Assembly (NCBI GenBank): GCA_947441745.1
Contig: CANEUJ010000003.1
Span: 1-27,280 of the forward strand
Length of the DNA: 27,280 nt
Source: Neisseriaceae bacterium
GTDB taxonomy: Bacteria; Pseudomonadota; Gammaproteobacteria; Burkholderiales; UBA11063
Reading direction: 5' to 3'
Each line of letters opens with the position of its first letter. Position 1 is the stretch's first letter. The notes under the pieces are model-generated. The model saw nothing but the letters and a program-made list of their open reading frames with translations. It had not been told where the DNA came from and searched no databases. Position numbers and translations under genes: made by a program. This document shows, piece after piece, positions 1 to 8,140 of this stretch.

Positions 1-1449
1 TAAGTAGTTAGCCAGTTGATTTGCTTTTTGGTTTAATTCTTTATATGTTAGCTCTTTATCTTCATACACTACAGCTATATTATCTGGTGTTCTTAATACC
101 TGCTCCTCAAATAACCCATGAATTGTCTTATTATCTGGATAGTCTTTGCTTGTTTGATTCCAAGTATTTATAATATCCTTATAAGTTGCCCTATCAATAA
201 TATTATACTCTGAAATAGTTTTTAAAACATTTACCTGAATAAATAAATTTTGATATGCCTTTATGAATTTTTCAACAAGATAAATATCCAGATGATTACT
301 ATATTTTACCCTAAATTTAATCTCATCTTCTTTAACTTCCAATTCAAATATAAGCTTGAAACCTGACGAATCAATATTATAGTAATGATTGACACTAGTT
401 TTGCACTCACCAAATACAAATGGAGTATCTTTCAAATTTGTTTGAATAAATCCAACTTCAAAAATTTTTTTATTCATTATTGAGGCAATATCATAAACTG
501 GTAAATAGCTATGCTTATATTTTTGATTAACTTTCAGTTGTTTTATAAACAAATCCGCTTTAGAAATTAACGAAAGCAATGTGTCTGAATCTTCTATTAG
601 CAACGGCATTGCAATTGTATTTATTTCTGAGACAAAAACTTGTTCAGTAACATTTCCTTTAAGCATAACAGGATAACTAACTGCAAGCTCTTTTTGTCCA
701 GTATGACGATAAATTAGAATATAAAATAATAACATAGATAATAAGTAAGGTGAAATCTTATACTCTCTACATAATGAATCCACATCATTCATCTTTAATG
801 AAAATCTATATTCATTTATATTATTAAATGAGGTATCAGGTAATTTATGCAATTTTAAAAAAGATAAATCAATTGGATCAATATTACCTAGATTTGTTTT
901 AAAAAACCCCAATGACTCCACATTGTGTTGTGCTAATAAACTCCAACCTGTCTTTGCTTTTTCATTTATAAGTTTTTTCTGAATATCACAATCACAAATA
1001 TTTAATTGCTTTTTATTATAGAGATTAGATATGCAATCAATAAAATCGTTAAATTTTGACCCGTCTATTAATGCATGATGAAGTACAGCAATGAATCTAA
1101 AGCTGTTATCGTCATTTTTAAATAAACCAAAGCGACATAATACTGTTTTATTAAGATGGAAAGGAAGATGAACAAATTGTTTTATTTGATCTTCATTATA
1201 ATTTTCATAGAACTCAAGAGCAATTTCTTCATTATGCTCCTTCCAGAATAATTGCCCATTATAATCTTCTGCTAAATTACACTGAAATAAATAGTTTGAA
1301 CTAATAAAAATTTTGATGGCATTATTTAAAATGCTATACTTTAATTCTTTAGATATATTTTGATCAAATATAATGTTATATTCAGTTGTATCTGCATTTA
1401 ACAAATACTCATTCCAGAATGTTTTTGTGTATGGTGATGCTAAAATAAT
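1..1449 (-). CDS. Nonribosomal peptide synthetase, N-terminal part (condensation domain + start of adenylation domain); runs off the window
   Basis: An open frame runs on the minus strand from a stop at 1474-1476 to the window edge (about 483 codons if begun at 1449). Residues about 1-430 read as a condensation domain: an N-terminal SPYTKTFWNEY stretch like core C1, then the catalytic HHxxxDG motif as HHALIDG (residues about 124-130, bases 1060-1080). A classic C-to-A linker follows (WNQTSKDYPDNKTIHGLFE, about residue 430 on) and then the adenylation start PDNIAVVYEDKELTYKELN. The domain would activate an amino acid as its adenylate and join it to an upstream acyl or peptidyl group; the specificity code lies outside the window. 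No ATG/GTG lies near the N-terminus. AGGA at 1459-1462 is 9 nt before an ATT codon (1447-1449), the best-placed initiator; TTG at 1402-1404 is the alternative but would remove C1. Start loss is possible. A promoter lies at 1590-1618. The NRPS call is firm; start and intactness are not. Confidence 0.88.
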   Translation of the reverse strand, partial: MILASPYTKTFWNEYLLNADTTEYNIIFDQNISKELKYSILNNAIKIFISSNYLFQCNLAEDYNGQLFWKEHNEEIALEFYENYNEDQIKQFVHLPFHLNKTVLCRFGLFKNDDNSFRFIAVLHHALIDGSKFNDFIDCISNLYNKKQLNICDCDIQKKLINEKAKTGWSLLAQHNVESLGFFKTNLGNIDPIDLSFLKLHKLPDTSFNNINEYRFSLKMNDVDSLCREYKISPYLLSMLLFYILIYRHTGQKELAVSYPVMLKGNVTEQVFVSEINTIAMPLLIEDSDTLLSLISKADLFIKQLKVNQKYKHSYLPVYDIASIMNKKIFEVGFIQTNLKDTPFVFGECKTSVNHYYNIDSSGFKLIFELEVKEDEIKFRVKYSNHLDIYLVEKFIKAYQNLFIQVNVLKTISEYNIIDRATYKDIINTWNQTSKDYPDNKTIHGLFEEQVLRTPDNIAVVYEDKELTYKELNQKANQLANYL

Positions 1450-1589
1450 ATGAAGAGTTCCTAATATATTTGATTATCTATTTTCAAGATTTTATGACTG
1501 TTCGTCTACTTTTTTAATCAGTAATTTATTATGCTAAAAACGCCATTACAACCACAACAGATTATTGCAGTGCCGTAGCTACGGGAGCT

Positions 1590-1618
1590 ATTATAGCATA
1601 CTCAAAACCCAAATACAA
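1590..1618 (-). promoter_or_regulatory. Sigma70-type promoter for the NRPS gene
   Basis: On the minus strand TTGTAT (1613-1618) and a perfect TATAAT (1590-1595) are separated by exactly 17 nt. Transcription would start near 1583, giving a leader of about 135 nt before the likely ATT start. A 12-bp perfect palindrome, CCGTAGCTACGG, lies at 1573-1584, right at the predicted transcript start. Confidence 0.55.
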
Positions 1619-1713
1619 CCCCATTAAAATTGGCGATCGTGGTAATGGATGTAGTGAGACTATCTTTATATAGGGATGAGGGTGGAAGCAACTTTAGGAG
1701 CGAAGTCAGCGAC

Positions 1714-1829
1714 TGTTCAATAATCTCGAAAAACCCATCAAATTGCATTTAAACAACCAGTATTTTATAAAAAATACTAATCGATGGTTTTTTAATGCAG
1801 CTAAGTGGTCAACTGGACATTATTGAACA
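1714..1829. repeat. Nested inverted repeat, possibly a small transposon-like (MITE) remnant or hairpin
   Basis: A perfect 11-bp inverted repeat, TGTTCAATAAT (1714-1724) and ATTATTGAACA (1819-1829), encloses 94 bp. Inside it CCATC (1734-1738) can pair with GATGG (1783-1787), and AGTATTTT (1759-1766) with AAAATACT (1771-1778) around an ATAA loop. It lies just downstream of the GT39 gene stop and upstream of the NRPS promoter. The inner hairpin is too AU-rich for a convincing terminator. The whole 1450-1875 stretch has no gene that I can recognise. Confidence 0.45.
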
Positions 1830-1875
1830 TTCTCAATAAAAAAGTAACTAGTGCTGGTGTAGCAAATATTTTTTA

Positions 1876-3423
1876 CTATTGAGATACATGAAAGTTATTG
1901 CATTTATATAAATGTAACACCATCTCGGTACGCCCATGACGAGTAATCGGAACATCATCTACTTTTTGTAGATTAGAACAATAATTATGTGTATCTTCCA
2001 AAACCTTATCAGTATCATCCCTGGTAACAAAAATCAAATCTTGACCCAGATAATTACTATCATTGAAATAATAACTATAATTACGCTGCTCTTCAAATGA
2101 ACGAACTGGAATCTTACCTTTTAGTGCCCAATCAACCTTGCCTGAGATTAACCAATGTGAAGCACCTACAAATAAATTCGGTTGATTTAATAAGTCATGA
2201 GTTTCAAAATAAGTTAGTAAATCAGTATAATCATATCCATCCATAGTTGGTTCGATTACTTGATCTTTTGGTGTACCAGGGTTAGTGACTTCAGCTAATT
2301 GCTTGGGGCCATAGCTTTGCCAAAAACCAGTTTCTTCTTGCACAGCAGCAAGAAATAAAATACCATAGGCAAATACGAAAGAGAAAACAATCCATTTAAG
2401 AGTTCTACCCCTAGTTGGACTATTTAGTCGCTTTTCAACCATAGCACCAAGAGGTACAAATAATATCATATAGCCAACTGATTGCCAATGGAAATGATAC
2501 GATAAGTCAGCCCAAAGTGTTGAAGCTGTAAAAAACACTATAGGAAATAAAGCCATACAAAAGAAGAACCAATATTTATTATCAGTTTTACCCAAGCGAT
2601 ATGACCTAACAAATTCAACTACGATTGGCACCCAAATCCAAGGCAATAACCATAATGCCTGCCCAAGAAAGCTTCTAAAAAACCAATCAAAGTGTAAATG
2701 AAAGTTATCTGTAAACTCACGAGATGATTGAAAACGAATAGATACCCAATCATGCTGATAATTCCATATAAAAATTGGTAAAAAGAATATCAAACATATA
2801 ACTCCAGCAAGATAGAATCCAGGATTTTTAAATACTCTATGTTCACGGGTAATAATATACAATAACACACCTAAAGCAAAAAACACTACATGGTATTTAG
2901 ATAAGCCAGTCAAGCCCATATCAATACCTAATAGTATCCATAAGTATAATTCATTTTTACATGTTAGCGGTGCTTTTGGAAAGAATAACCTAGACATTAT
3001 ATACAAACCAACTGACCAAAAAAATAAAAGCGGTGCATCGGGTTGGAACCAAATTCCATCAATAATATATAATGCACTTAAATTAAAGATTAAAACCGTA
3101 TAAAACCCCACTTTTTCACTAAAAAACCATTTGGCAATTAGATATAGCATAAAGCTAGTACCAGAGAACAACATTACATCAGGTAATCTAAGCCCAAAAG
3201 TATTGATACCAAAAATCTTAAGAGATACATGGCTTAACCAAAAAAACAAAGGAGGTTGATCAACATAACTAAGTGCAATATCATGTGCACCTCGGAAGTA
3301 ATACGACTCACCCGTACCCAAACCCGTAGTAGCAGCAATAATAATCCGCACTAGAAAAAGCACTAAGATCAAATAAATAGTATTTCTGGTTATATTAGAT
3401 GTTTTTATGATATAGTACCTCAA
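1876..3423 (-). CDS. GT39 / ArnT-PMT-like polyprenyl-phosphate-sugar glycosyltransferase, polytopic membrane protein
   Basis: About 515 residues with an N-terminal membrane segment followed by the luminal loop typical of GT39/GT83 enzymes (GESYYFRGAHDIALSYVDQPP). Its acidic residue before the tyrosines and the DQPP (usually DHPP) segment match the PMT_2/ArnT pattern. About ten further hydrophobic segments fill residues 70-360, and a soluble C-terminal domain ends the protein. Family enzymes transfer a sugar from an undecaprenyl- or dolichyl-phosphate carrier to lipid A, another glycan or protein on the outer face of the inner membrane; the acceptor here is unknown. It follows the barrel gene ending at 3438 by 14 nt, so it is probably co-transcribed with the two barrels. 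The start is uncertain: TTG at 3423 opens the frame but has no Shine-Dalgarno, while TGAGG at 3418-3422 is 9 nt before an ATA codon at 3406-3408. The class is well supported, the substrate is not. Confidence 0.82.
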   Translation of the reverse strand: MRYYIIKTSNITRNTIYLILVLFLVRIIIAATTGLGTGESYYFRGAHDIALSYVDQPPLFFWLSHVSLKIFGINTFGLRLPDVMLFSGTSFMLYLIAKWFFSEKVGFYTVLIFNLSALYIIDGIWFQPDAPLLFFWSVGLYIMSRLFFPKAPLTCKNELYLWILLGIDMGLTGLSKYHVVFFALGVLLYIITREHRVFKNPGFYLAGVICLIFFLPIFIWNYQHDWVSIRFQSSREFTDNFHLHFDWFFRSFLGQALWLLPWIWVPIVVEFVRSYRLGKTDNKYWFFFCMALFPIVFFTASTLWADLSYHFHWQSVGYMILFVPLGAMVEKRLNSPTRGRTLKWIVFSFVFAYGILFLAAVQEETGFWQSYGPKQLAEVTNPGTPKDQVIEPTMDGYDYTDLLTYFETHDLLNQPNLFVGASHWLISGKVDWALKGKIPVRSFEEQRNYSYYFNDSNYLGQDLIFVTRDDTDKVLEDTHNYCSNLQKVDDVPITRHGRTEMVLHLYKCNNFHVSQ

Positions 3424-3437
3424 TTATAAATGAAAAG

Positions 3438-4268
3438 TTAATAAGTTAATCCCACAGAAAACTGAACGCCATAAGTATCAGTTGGGGTATACATTAATCC
3501 TGAAATATTGGACTGTGGTTGAAAACTATTCCAAAACGTATTCGCACTAAGCTCTAAATCTCTATAGACTTTGAATTTTGCACCTAATGTGGAAGTCAAT
3601 GTATAATTAGTTGCTGCATATGTTTTACCATATAAATCTGGATTTGTTTGAATATGCTTTATGGCTCCAGAGTTATCCCAATTATATGTATATATTTCAT
3701 CAAGTGACAATAAAATGCTATTATTTATCTTATAAGAAATCTTGCCACCCAAGCCACCAGTATAAAAAAAATCACTCGCTAGATTATTACCGCCATTAGC
3801 ATTCACCGTAGATGTAGCCCAGTTATATGTTCTCCCAAACATTGCATATGGGGTTAATTGCAATTTACCTGAAATAATCTGAAATGCATAGCCACCTTTG
3901 AATAATAAGCTAAACATAAAAGGGTACTGACCAAACTCAGAGCCATAATTAGCACAATTTGATCCTGTACATAAATTACCACTTCCATTACCGCCATTTA
4001 GTGAGCCAAGATTTGGTTGACTATAATTGGTAACCATATTATAATTACCATCAACCCAAATACCATCATCAAATAAGCGCTCAATTTCTATACTAAGCGT
4101 TTGAGCTGAGAAATTACTTTTATCAGCATATCCATTTGCCAAATTACCAGACATATATCCATAACCTAAATTATATTGATTCTCAAACTGCTGGAACTCT
4201 GTATTGCTATTAGCAAACACAGCCCCAACTCTTGCTAGAATCAAAGCAATAACGCACCTTTGTAACAT
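3438..4268 (-). CDS. Secreted beta-barrel-like outer membrane protein, paralogue 1
   Basis: A 276-residue protein with a Sec signal peptide (hydrophobic ALILARVGAVFA, cleavage probably after A20). The mature chain has alternating polar/aromatic strands, Asn/Gly/Ser-rich loops and a terminal aromatic residue (GLTY), as in porin-like barrels. It shares a scaffold with its two neighbours: FxQFxNQ near the mature N-terminus, ERLFDDGIWVD, QLTPYAMFGR, YTGGLGGKISYKIN, YNWDNSG and TLGAKF. I do not recognise a named family. The ATG at 4266-4268 directly abuts the stop of the upstream paralogue at 4269-4271, so translation is probably coupled. Loops differ strongly in length and sequence from the paralogues, including a CTGSNC cysteine pair. 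Outer-membrane location is inferred from these features only. Confidence 0.8.
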   Translation of the reverse strand: MLQRCVIALILARVGAVFANSNTEFQQFENQYNLGYGYMSGNLANGYADKSNFSAQTLSIEIERLFDDGIWVDGNYNMVTNYSQPNLGSLNGGNGSGNLCTGSNCANYGSEFGQYPFMFSLLFKGGYAFQIISGKLQLTPYAMFGRTYNWATSTVNANGGNNLASDFFYTGGLGGKISYKINNSILLSLDEIYTYNWDNSGAIKHIQTNPDLYGKTYAATNYTLTSTLGAKFKVYRDLELSANTFWNSFQPQSNISGLMYTPTDTYGVQFSVGLTY

Positions 4269-5096
4269 TTAATAAGTAAGCCCAATACTAACTTGACCAC
4301 CTAGACTCGATTGTGGTTGATAAATTGTATATAATCCAGAACCAGATGAACCACCATTATTTGAAGGAGTTGCATTAGGTGCTGCAGCTTGTGCTTGATA
4401 GATTGTGTAAAACCCTTGTAACCCAAGTTGCAAACTTTTATATGGATTAAATTTAGCACCTAGTGTCGAGGTCCATGCAGTCTTATTTTGTGGAAGAATA
4501 CCACTTACCGGAGCTGATTGATCCCAGTTATAAGAAGCTAATTGATCAGCAAATACCAAAATATTTTTATCAATACGATATTCAATACGTGCCCCAAGTC
4601 CACCAGTGTAATAATAATCATTAGTCACATTGCTAAATCCATTAGAAACAATTGCTGACATAGAAAGATTTGTATTGCGTCCTAATAATCCATATGGTGT
4701 TAGTTGTAACCGCTCTGGAAGAACAGGAAATGCATAACCAACCTTGGCATTTACACCACCCAAATTTGGATCTTGTGAAGCTGGCATACCTGGGTATTCT
4801 TTAATCCCACTACTTGTCATACCAGTACCTGAGGCTTGAGTACCTAAATTATTTTGAGACAATACTAGATTCGCATTTATATCAAACCATACCCCTAAGT
4901 CAAATAAACGCTCTACATCCAAATTCATAAATTGGCTTTGAAGTAGTGATTGCTGATTTCCACCATTGTATAGTGTAACATTAGTTACACCTAACCCTGC
5001 ATTATATTGGTTATCAAATTCTTGAAACGCACCATTATTAACAGCAAAAGCTGAAGCGCTATTAATTGTTAGTAAAGTTATTAACATTTTACGCAT
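4269..5096 (-). CDS. Secreted beta-barrel-like outer membrane protein, paralogue 2
   Basis: A 275-residue protein that begins with a short signal peptide (KMLITLLTINSASAFA) followed by AFQEFDNQYNAG. It carries the family landmarks ERLFDLGVWFD, QLTPYGLLGR, YYTGGLGARIEYRID, DQLASYNWDQ, TLGAKF and a C-terminal GLTY. A Ser/Gly/Asn-rich loop near residues 240-250 is specific to this copy, and the segment YTIYQ(A/P)Q occurs twice close to the C-terminus. The ATG at 5096 has a good AGAGGA Shine-Dalgarno 8 nt upstream and a promoter at 5128-5157, so this gene leads a transcript with paralogue 1 and probably the GT39 gene. The function is unknown; an adhesin, porin or surface-antigen role would be speculation. 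Confidence 0.82.
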   Translation of the reverse strand: MRKMLITLLTINSASAFAVNNGAFQEFDNQYNAGLGVTNVTLYNGGNQQSLLQSQFMNLDVERLFDLGVWFDINANLVLSQNNLGTQASGTGMTSSGIKEYPGMPASQDPNLGGVNAKVGYAFPVLPERLQLTPYGLLGRNTNLSMSAIVSNGFSNVTNDYYYTGGLGARIEYRIDKNILVFADQLASYNWDQSAPVSGILPQNKTAWTSTLGAKFNPYKSLQLGLQGFYTIYQAQAAAPNATPSNNGGSSGSGLYTIYQPQSSLGGQVSIGLTY

Positions 5097-5127
5097 TGTT
5101 TGTTCCTCTTCAAAATTTAACTAGTGG

Positions 5128-5157
5128 ATTATATGCTAATAAAGTTAAATCATGCAA
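5128..5157 (-). promoter_or_regulatory. Sigma70-type promoter for the paralogue 2 - paralogue 1 - GT39 transcript
   Basis: On the minus strand TTGCAT (5152-5157) and TATAAT (5128-5133) are 18 nt apart, about 30 nt before the start codon at 5096 and its AGAGGA ribosome binding site. Confidence 0.55.
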
Positions 5158-5236
5158 ATCTAATGTATATGCGTCGCAACATAGCACAAGCTCTTAGAAC
5201 CTTTTTATATAGGGCAATGCAACTGCTAATCGGCAT

Positions 5237-5268
5237 AAAAAAAGCAACACTAAATTGCTGCTTTTTTA
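5237..5268. terminator. Rho-independent terminator after paralogue 3 (A-run and T-run on both sides)
   Basis: AAAAAAGCAA and the facing TTGC/GCTTTTTT segment form a hairpin around CACTAAA, flanked by A and T runs. It lies about 20 nt beyond the stop of the barrel gene at 5290 and could act in both directions. It separates paralogue 3 from the paralogue 2 transcript. The rest of 5097-5289 holds only the promoter above. Confidence 0.65.
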
Positions 5269-5289
5269 TCAGATAAACTAGAAGATAAT

Positions 5290-6084
5290 TTAGTAAGTAA
5301 GACCTAATGTTACTAAACCACCAATACTTGTTTGTGGTTGCGGGTAAGCACCAGTTCCAGCTGGATTACCAGAACTAGCATCCATTTGATCATTTTGATA
5401 GAAGCCTCTAACACCTAGTTGAAAATCTTTAACTAAGTTAAACTTTGCACCAATAGTTGATGTAAAAGCATATAAATTTTGTGGTTGAATACCACTGGCA
5501 TAACTAGTTTGATCCCAGTTATACGCAACTAATTGATCAGCATATACTTCTATAGCCTTATTTATACGATACTCAAGACGAGCACCAGCACCAGCAGTAT
5601 AGTATAATTGATTAGCAGTAGTACCCAAAGCACCCTTATCACCTATATTTGCACCATTTTGTTGACCTGCAATCGCATTATTATTTAAACCAGCAGCTCC
5701 ATAAGGAGTAAGCAATAGATATTGACCAGCCAATGGGAATGCATAACCAACTTTTCCATTAAAACCATAATTACTTTGTACTGGCTGTTGTTGCTGAGGA
5801 AAAGCACCATCATATCCAGTACCCACTGTTGTAGACCCTTGACCAAACACCATTTGGGCATCTAAATTAACCCATACACCATTATTTAATAAACGTTCGC
5901 CTTCAAGCTGTACTAGATTACTTGTTGAATAATTGTTATTCCCACCACCATAAGCAGTCGTATTCTGACTCTGCATTCCATAACCAATACTAATTTGATT
6001 ATCAAAATCTTGAAACTGACTATAATCAGATGCAAACGCAGATGAACCACTAAATGCTAATAAAGATACTAAAAGTTTTTTCAT
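5290..6084 (-). CDS. Secreted beta-barrel-like outer membrane protein, paralogue 3
   Basis: A 264-residue protein from the ATG at 6082-6084, chosen because AGGAGA sits about 7 nt upstream; the in-frame TTG two codons earlier is too close to it. The signal peptide is MKKLLVSLLAFSGSSAFA, then SDYSQFQDFDNQISIGYG. It shares ERLLNNGVWVN, LLTPYGAAG, YYTAGAGARLEYRIN, DQLVAYNWDQ, SGIQPQN, TIGAKF and GLTY with its neighbours, being closer to paralogue 2 in the middle strands. Loops are Gln/Asn-rich (FPQQQQPVQ). It has its own terminator (5237-5268), so it is probably a separate transcript; TATAAT on the minus strand about 45 nt upstream of the start may be its -10. The function is unknown. Confidence 0.82.
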   Translation of the reverse strand: MKKLLVSLLAFSGSSAFASDYSQFQDFDNQISIGYGMQSQNTTAYGGGNNNYSTSNLVQLEGERLLNNGVWVNLDAQMVFGQGSTTVGTGYDGAFPQQQQPVQSNYGFNGKVGYAFPLAGQYLLLTPYGAAGLNNNAIAGQQNGANIGDKGALGTTANQLYYTAGAGARLEYRINKAIEVYADQLVAYNWDQTSYASGIQPQNLYAFTSTIGAKFNLVKDFQLGVRGFYQNDQMDASSGNPAGTGAYPQPQTSIGGLVTLGLTY

Positions 6085-6173
6085 ATACAACTCTCCTAAA
6101 ATTAAAATAATTTTGAAAATGTACCCAGTGTTTTATTATACACTAAACAAAATAAATAAAATACATTCTAGAT

Positions 6174-6803
6174 TTATTTTTTAATCTTTAATCGATTTTT
6201 TATATATTTATAAACTAAAAAAGCCATCACTGAAATTAAAATTACGCCAAAAATGAAATGTTCACATTTTCTAACATATCCAATAACATCACCAATGTCG
6301 TAAGCAAAATAATAACCTAGATATACCAATGCTGGCACACTTATTAATGCTGCAGCTCCATCCATAACTATAAACTTTAATAATGACACTCTATGACTAA
6401 TACCAGAAATAATAAATATTGGTGCCCGAAGCCCTGGTAGAAATCTTGCTACAAATAATATTTTATCACCATGTTTATGAGCTTTTTCTTGAATTTTGGC
6501 ATAATTTTCTGGAGTAATAATATGTTTTAACCCAGGTAATCTGGTAACCCTTGAACCTAAATACCTACCCAAAGTAAATATTATGCCATCACCTATCAAA
6601 ACACCAGATAATGAAACGACTATCATAAGATTAACATTAACGGCATAAGGCGTTCCAACTGACAACCCACAAATAATACCACCCGCAACAATAGCAATAT
6701 CCTCTGGTATTGGGACTCCTAAACCGCAGGCGATAAGAACACAAAATACGGCAATATAGTCATATTGTGCAAAAATACTAATTAAATGTGTCAATACAAC
6801 CAC
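6174..6803 (-). CDS. DedA-family (VTT domain) inner membrane protein
   Basis: A 209-residue polytopic protein with the DedA/SNARE-associated layout: an N-terminal re-entrant region with GLGVPIPED, the GD/LGRYLG segment, and the signature ARFLPGLRAPIFIISG near residues 118-135, followed by C-terminal hydrophobic helices and a basic tail. Members of this family support membrane homeostasis, proton-motive force and, in several members, undecaprenyl-phosphate or phospholipid translocation; which applies here cannot be read from the sequence. It starts at GTG (6801-6803), 9 nt after the glmM stop, with an AGG that overlaps that stop region serving as ribosome binding site. It is the last gene of the nupC-to-dedA run. 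Confidence 0.88.
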   Translation of the reverse strand: MVVLTHLISIFAQYDYIAVFCVLIACGLGVPIPEDIAIVAGGIICGLSVGTPYAVNVNLMIVVSLSGVLIGDGIIFTLGRYLGSRVTRLPGLKHIITPENYAKIQEKAHKHGDKILFVARFLPGLRAPIFIISGISHRVSLLKFIVMDGAAALISVPALVYLGYYFAYDIGDVIGYVRKCEHFIFGVILISVMAFLVYKYIKNRLKIKK

Positions 6804-6812
6804 AGTTACAAC

Positions 6813-8129
6813 CTAAGAATTTATTTTATTTGCGATCAAATTTGCCCACTTAAATGCTTTGTCTTGGTGCTTAGCTTCAACCATCACTCTGACTAATGGC
6901 TCAGTACCAGATGCCCGTACAATAACCCTACCGTTCTTACCCAAAGCTAACTCAGCTTCTTCTACATATGATTTTATCTTTTCGCTCCAATTACTTGATT
7001 GCTGATTTAATCTAATATTAATCATAACTTGCGGATAATCTTCCCAATCAACTATTTGTTTTAGTGATTTTTTCAATTGAATAATAGCTGCTACCACCTG
7101 CAACGCCGAAATAATTCCATCCCCAGTAGTATGCTGTTCTAAACATAAAATATGACCTGATGCCTCACCACCCAGTACCCAACCTTCTGTATTTAAAGCC
7201 TCAAACACATATCTATCACCAACTCTAGCACGAACTAATTTCACCCCGAGCTTTGATAGTGCAACCTCCATAGCTATGTTAGTCATGACAGTACCAACAA
7301 TACCATCAATATTTTTATGCTTCAAAATATATTCTTGCAGTATCACATAAAGTAACTTGTCACCATTATATTGTGTACCTTCATTATCGACAAATAAAAC
7401 TCTATCACCATCACCATCAAAAGCAATTCCAAAATCAGCATTATTTTCCTTGACTGCTTTAGTTAGATTTTCAGGATGCATTGAACCACATTGATTATTT
7501 ATATTTATACCATTTGGCTCACAGGATAATTTTATTACCGTTGCACCAAGCTCCATAAATACACTAGGGGCTACTTTATATGTAGCACCATTGGCACAAT
7601 CAAGAACAATAGTCAAATCTTTTAAATTTACACCTTTGGGAAAAGTGCTTTTACAAAACTCTATGTAACGACCACTTGCATCATCCAAGCGTTTTACTCT
7701 GCCCAAACGTTTGGCAACCTTCATCTCTTTATCTAACTCTTTTTCAATTAAAAGCTCAACCTCATCTGGTAATTTAGCTCCATCACTTGAAAAAAATTTA
7801 ATTCCATTATCAGTATACGGATTATGTGAGGCACTAATCACCACTCCAGCCGATAAATTTAGGGCTGTTGTTAAATAAGCAATAGCTGGGGTTGGAATAG
7901 GGCCAGCCATATAAACATCAACCCCAGCATACGAAAACCCAGCTTCAAGACTAGACTCAAATAAGTATCCAGATAACCTTGTATCCTTACCAATTATGAC
8001 TGCTGGATTTTTGCCCATATTACCAAGAACCACCCCAGCTGCATAACCTAAACGAAGTGCAAAGTCAGGAGTTATTGGAAACTCTCCAACAACACCACGT
8101 ACCCCATCTGTGCCAAAATATTTTCGCAT
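6813..8129 (-). CDS. glmM: Phosphoglucosamine mutase
   Basis: GlmM interconverts glucosamine-6-phosphate and glucosamine-1-phosphate, feeding UDP-GlcNAc to peptidoglycan and LPS. The 438-residue protein shows the start YFGTDGVRG, the phosphoserine loop ISASHNP (S101), the Mg-binding DGDGDR (238-243), the substrate loop GGEASGH and the C-terminal phosphate-binding RASGTEPLVRVMVE. The length is near the family norm. The ATG lies 11 nt after the ftsH stop, with a weak GAG-type ribosome binding site. The ftsH-glmM adjacency is well known in gammaproteobacteria, usually with folP between them; folP is absent here. Confidence 0.97.
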   Translation of the reverse strand: MRKYFGTDGVRGVVGEFPITPDFALRLGYAAGVVLGNMGKNPAVIIGKDTRLSGYLFESSLEAGFSYAGVDVYMAGPIPTPAIAYLTTALNLSAGVVISASHNPYTDNGIKFFSSDGAKLPDEVELLIEKELDKEMKVAKRLGRVKRLDDASGRYIEFCKSTFPKGVNLKDLTIVLDCANGATYKVAPSVFMELGATVIKLSCEPNGININNQCGSMHPENLTKAVKENNADFGIAFDGDGDRVLFVDNEGTQYNGDKLLYVILQEYILKHKNIDGIVGTVMTNIAMEVALSKLGVKLVRARVGDRYVFEALNTEGWVLGGEASGHILCLEQHTTGDGIISALQVVAAIIQLKKSLKQIVDWEDYPQVMINIRLNQQSSNWSEKIKSYVEEAELALGKNGRVIVRASGTEPLVRVMVEAKHQDKAFKWANLIANKINS

Positions 8130-8140
8130 TATTTATTACT

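Noticed and set aside
1571..1600. tRNA-like or riboswitch-like fold at the NRPS leader
   Set aside because: Only a short palindrome and a TATAAT are present; no cloverleaf or known riboswitch core could be drawn.
3611..3799. 62-codon plus-strand frame
   Set aside because: Lies wholly within the barrel paralogue 1 gene on the other strand, with no ribosome binding site or recognisable motif.
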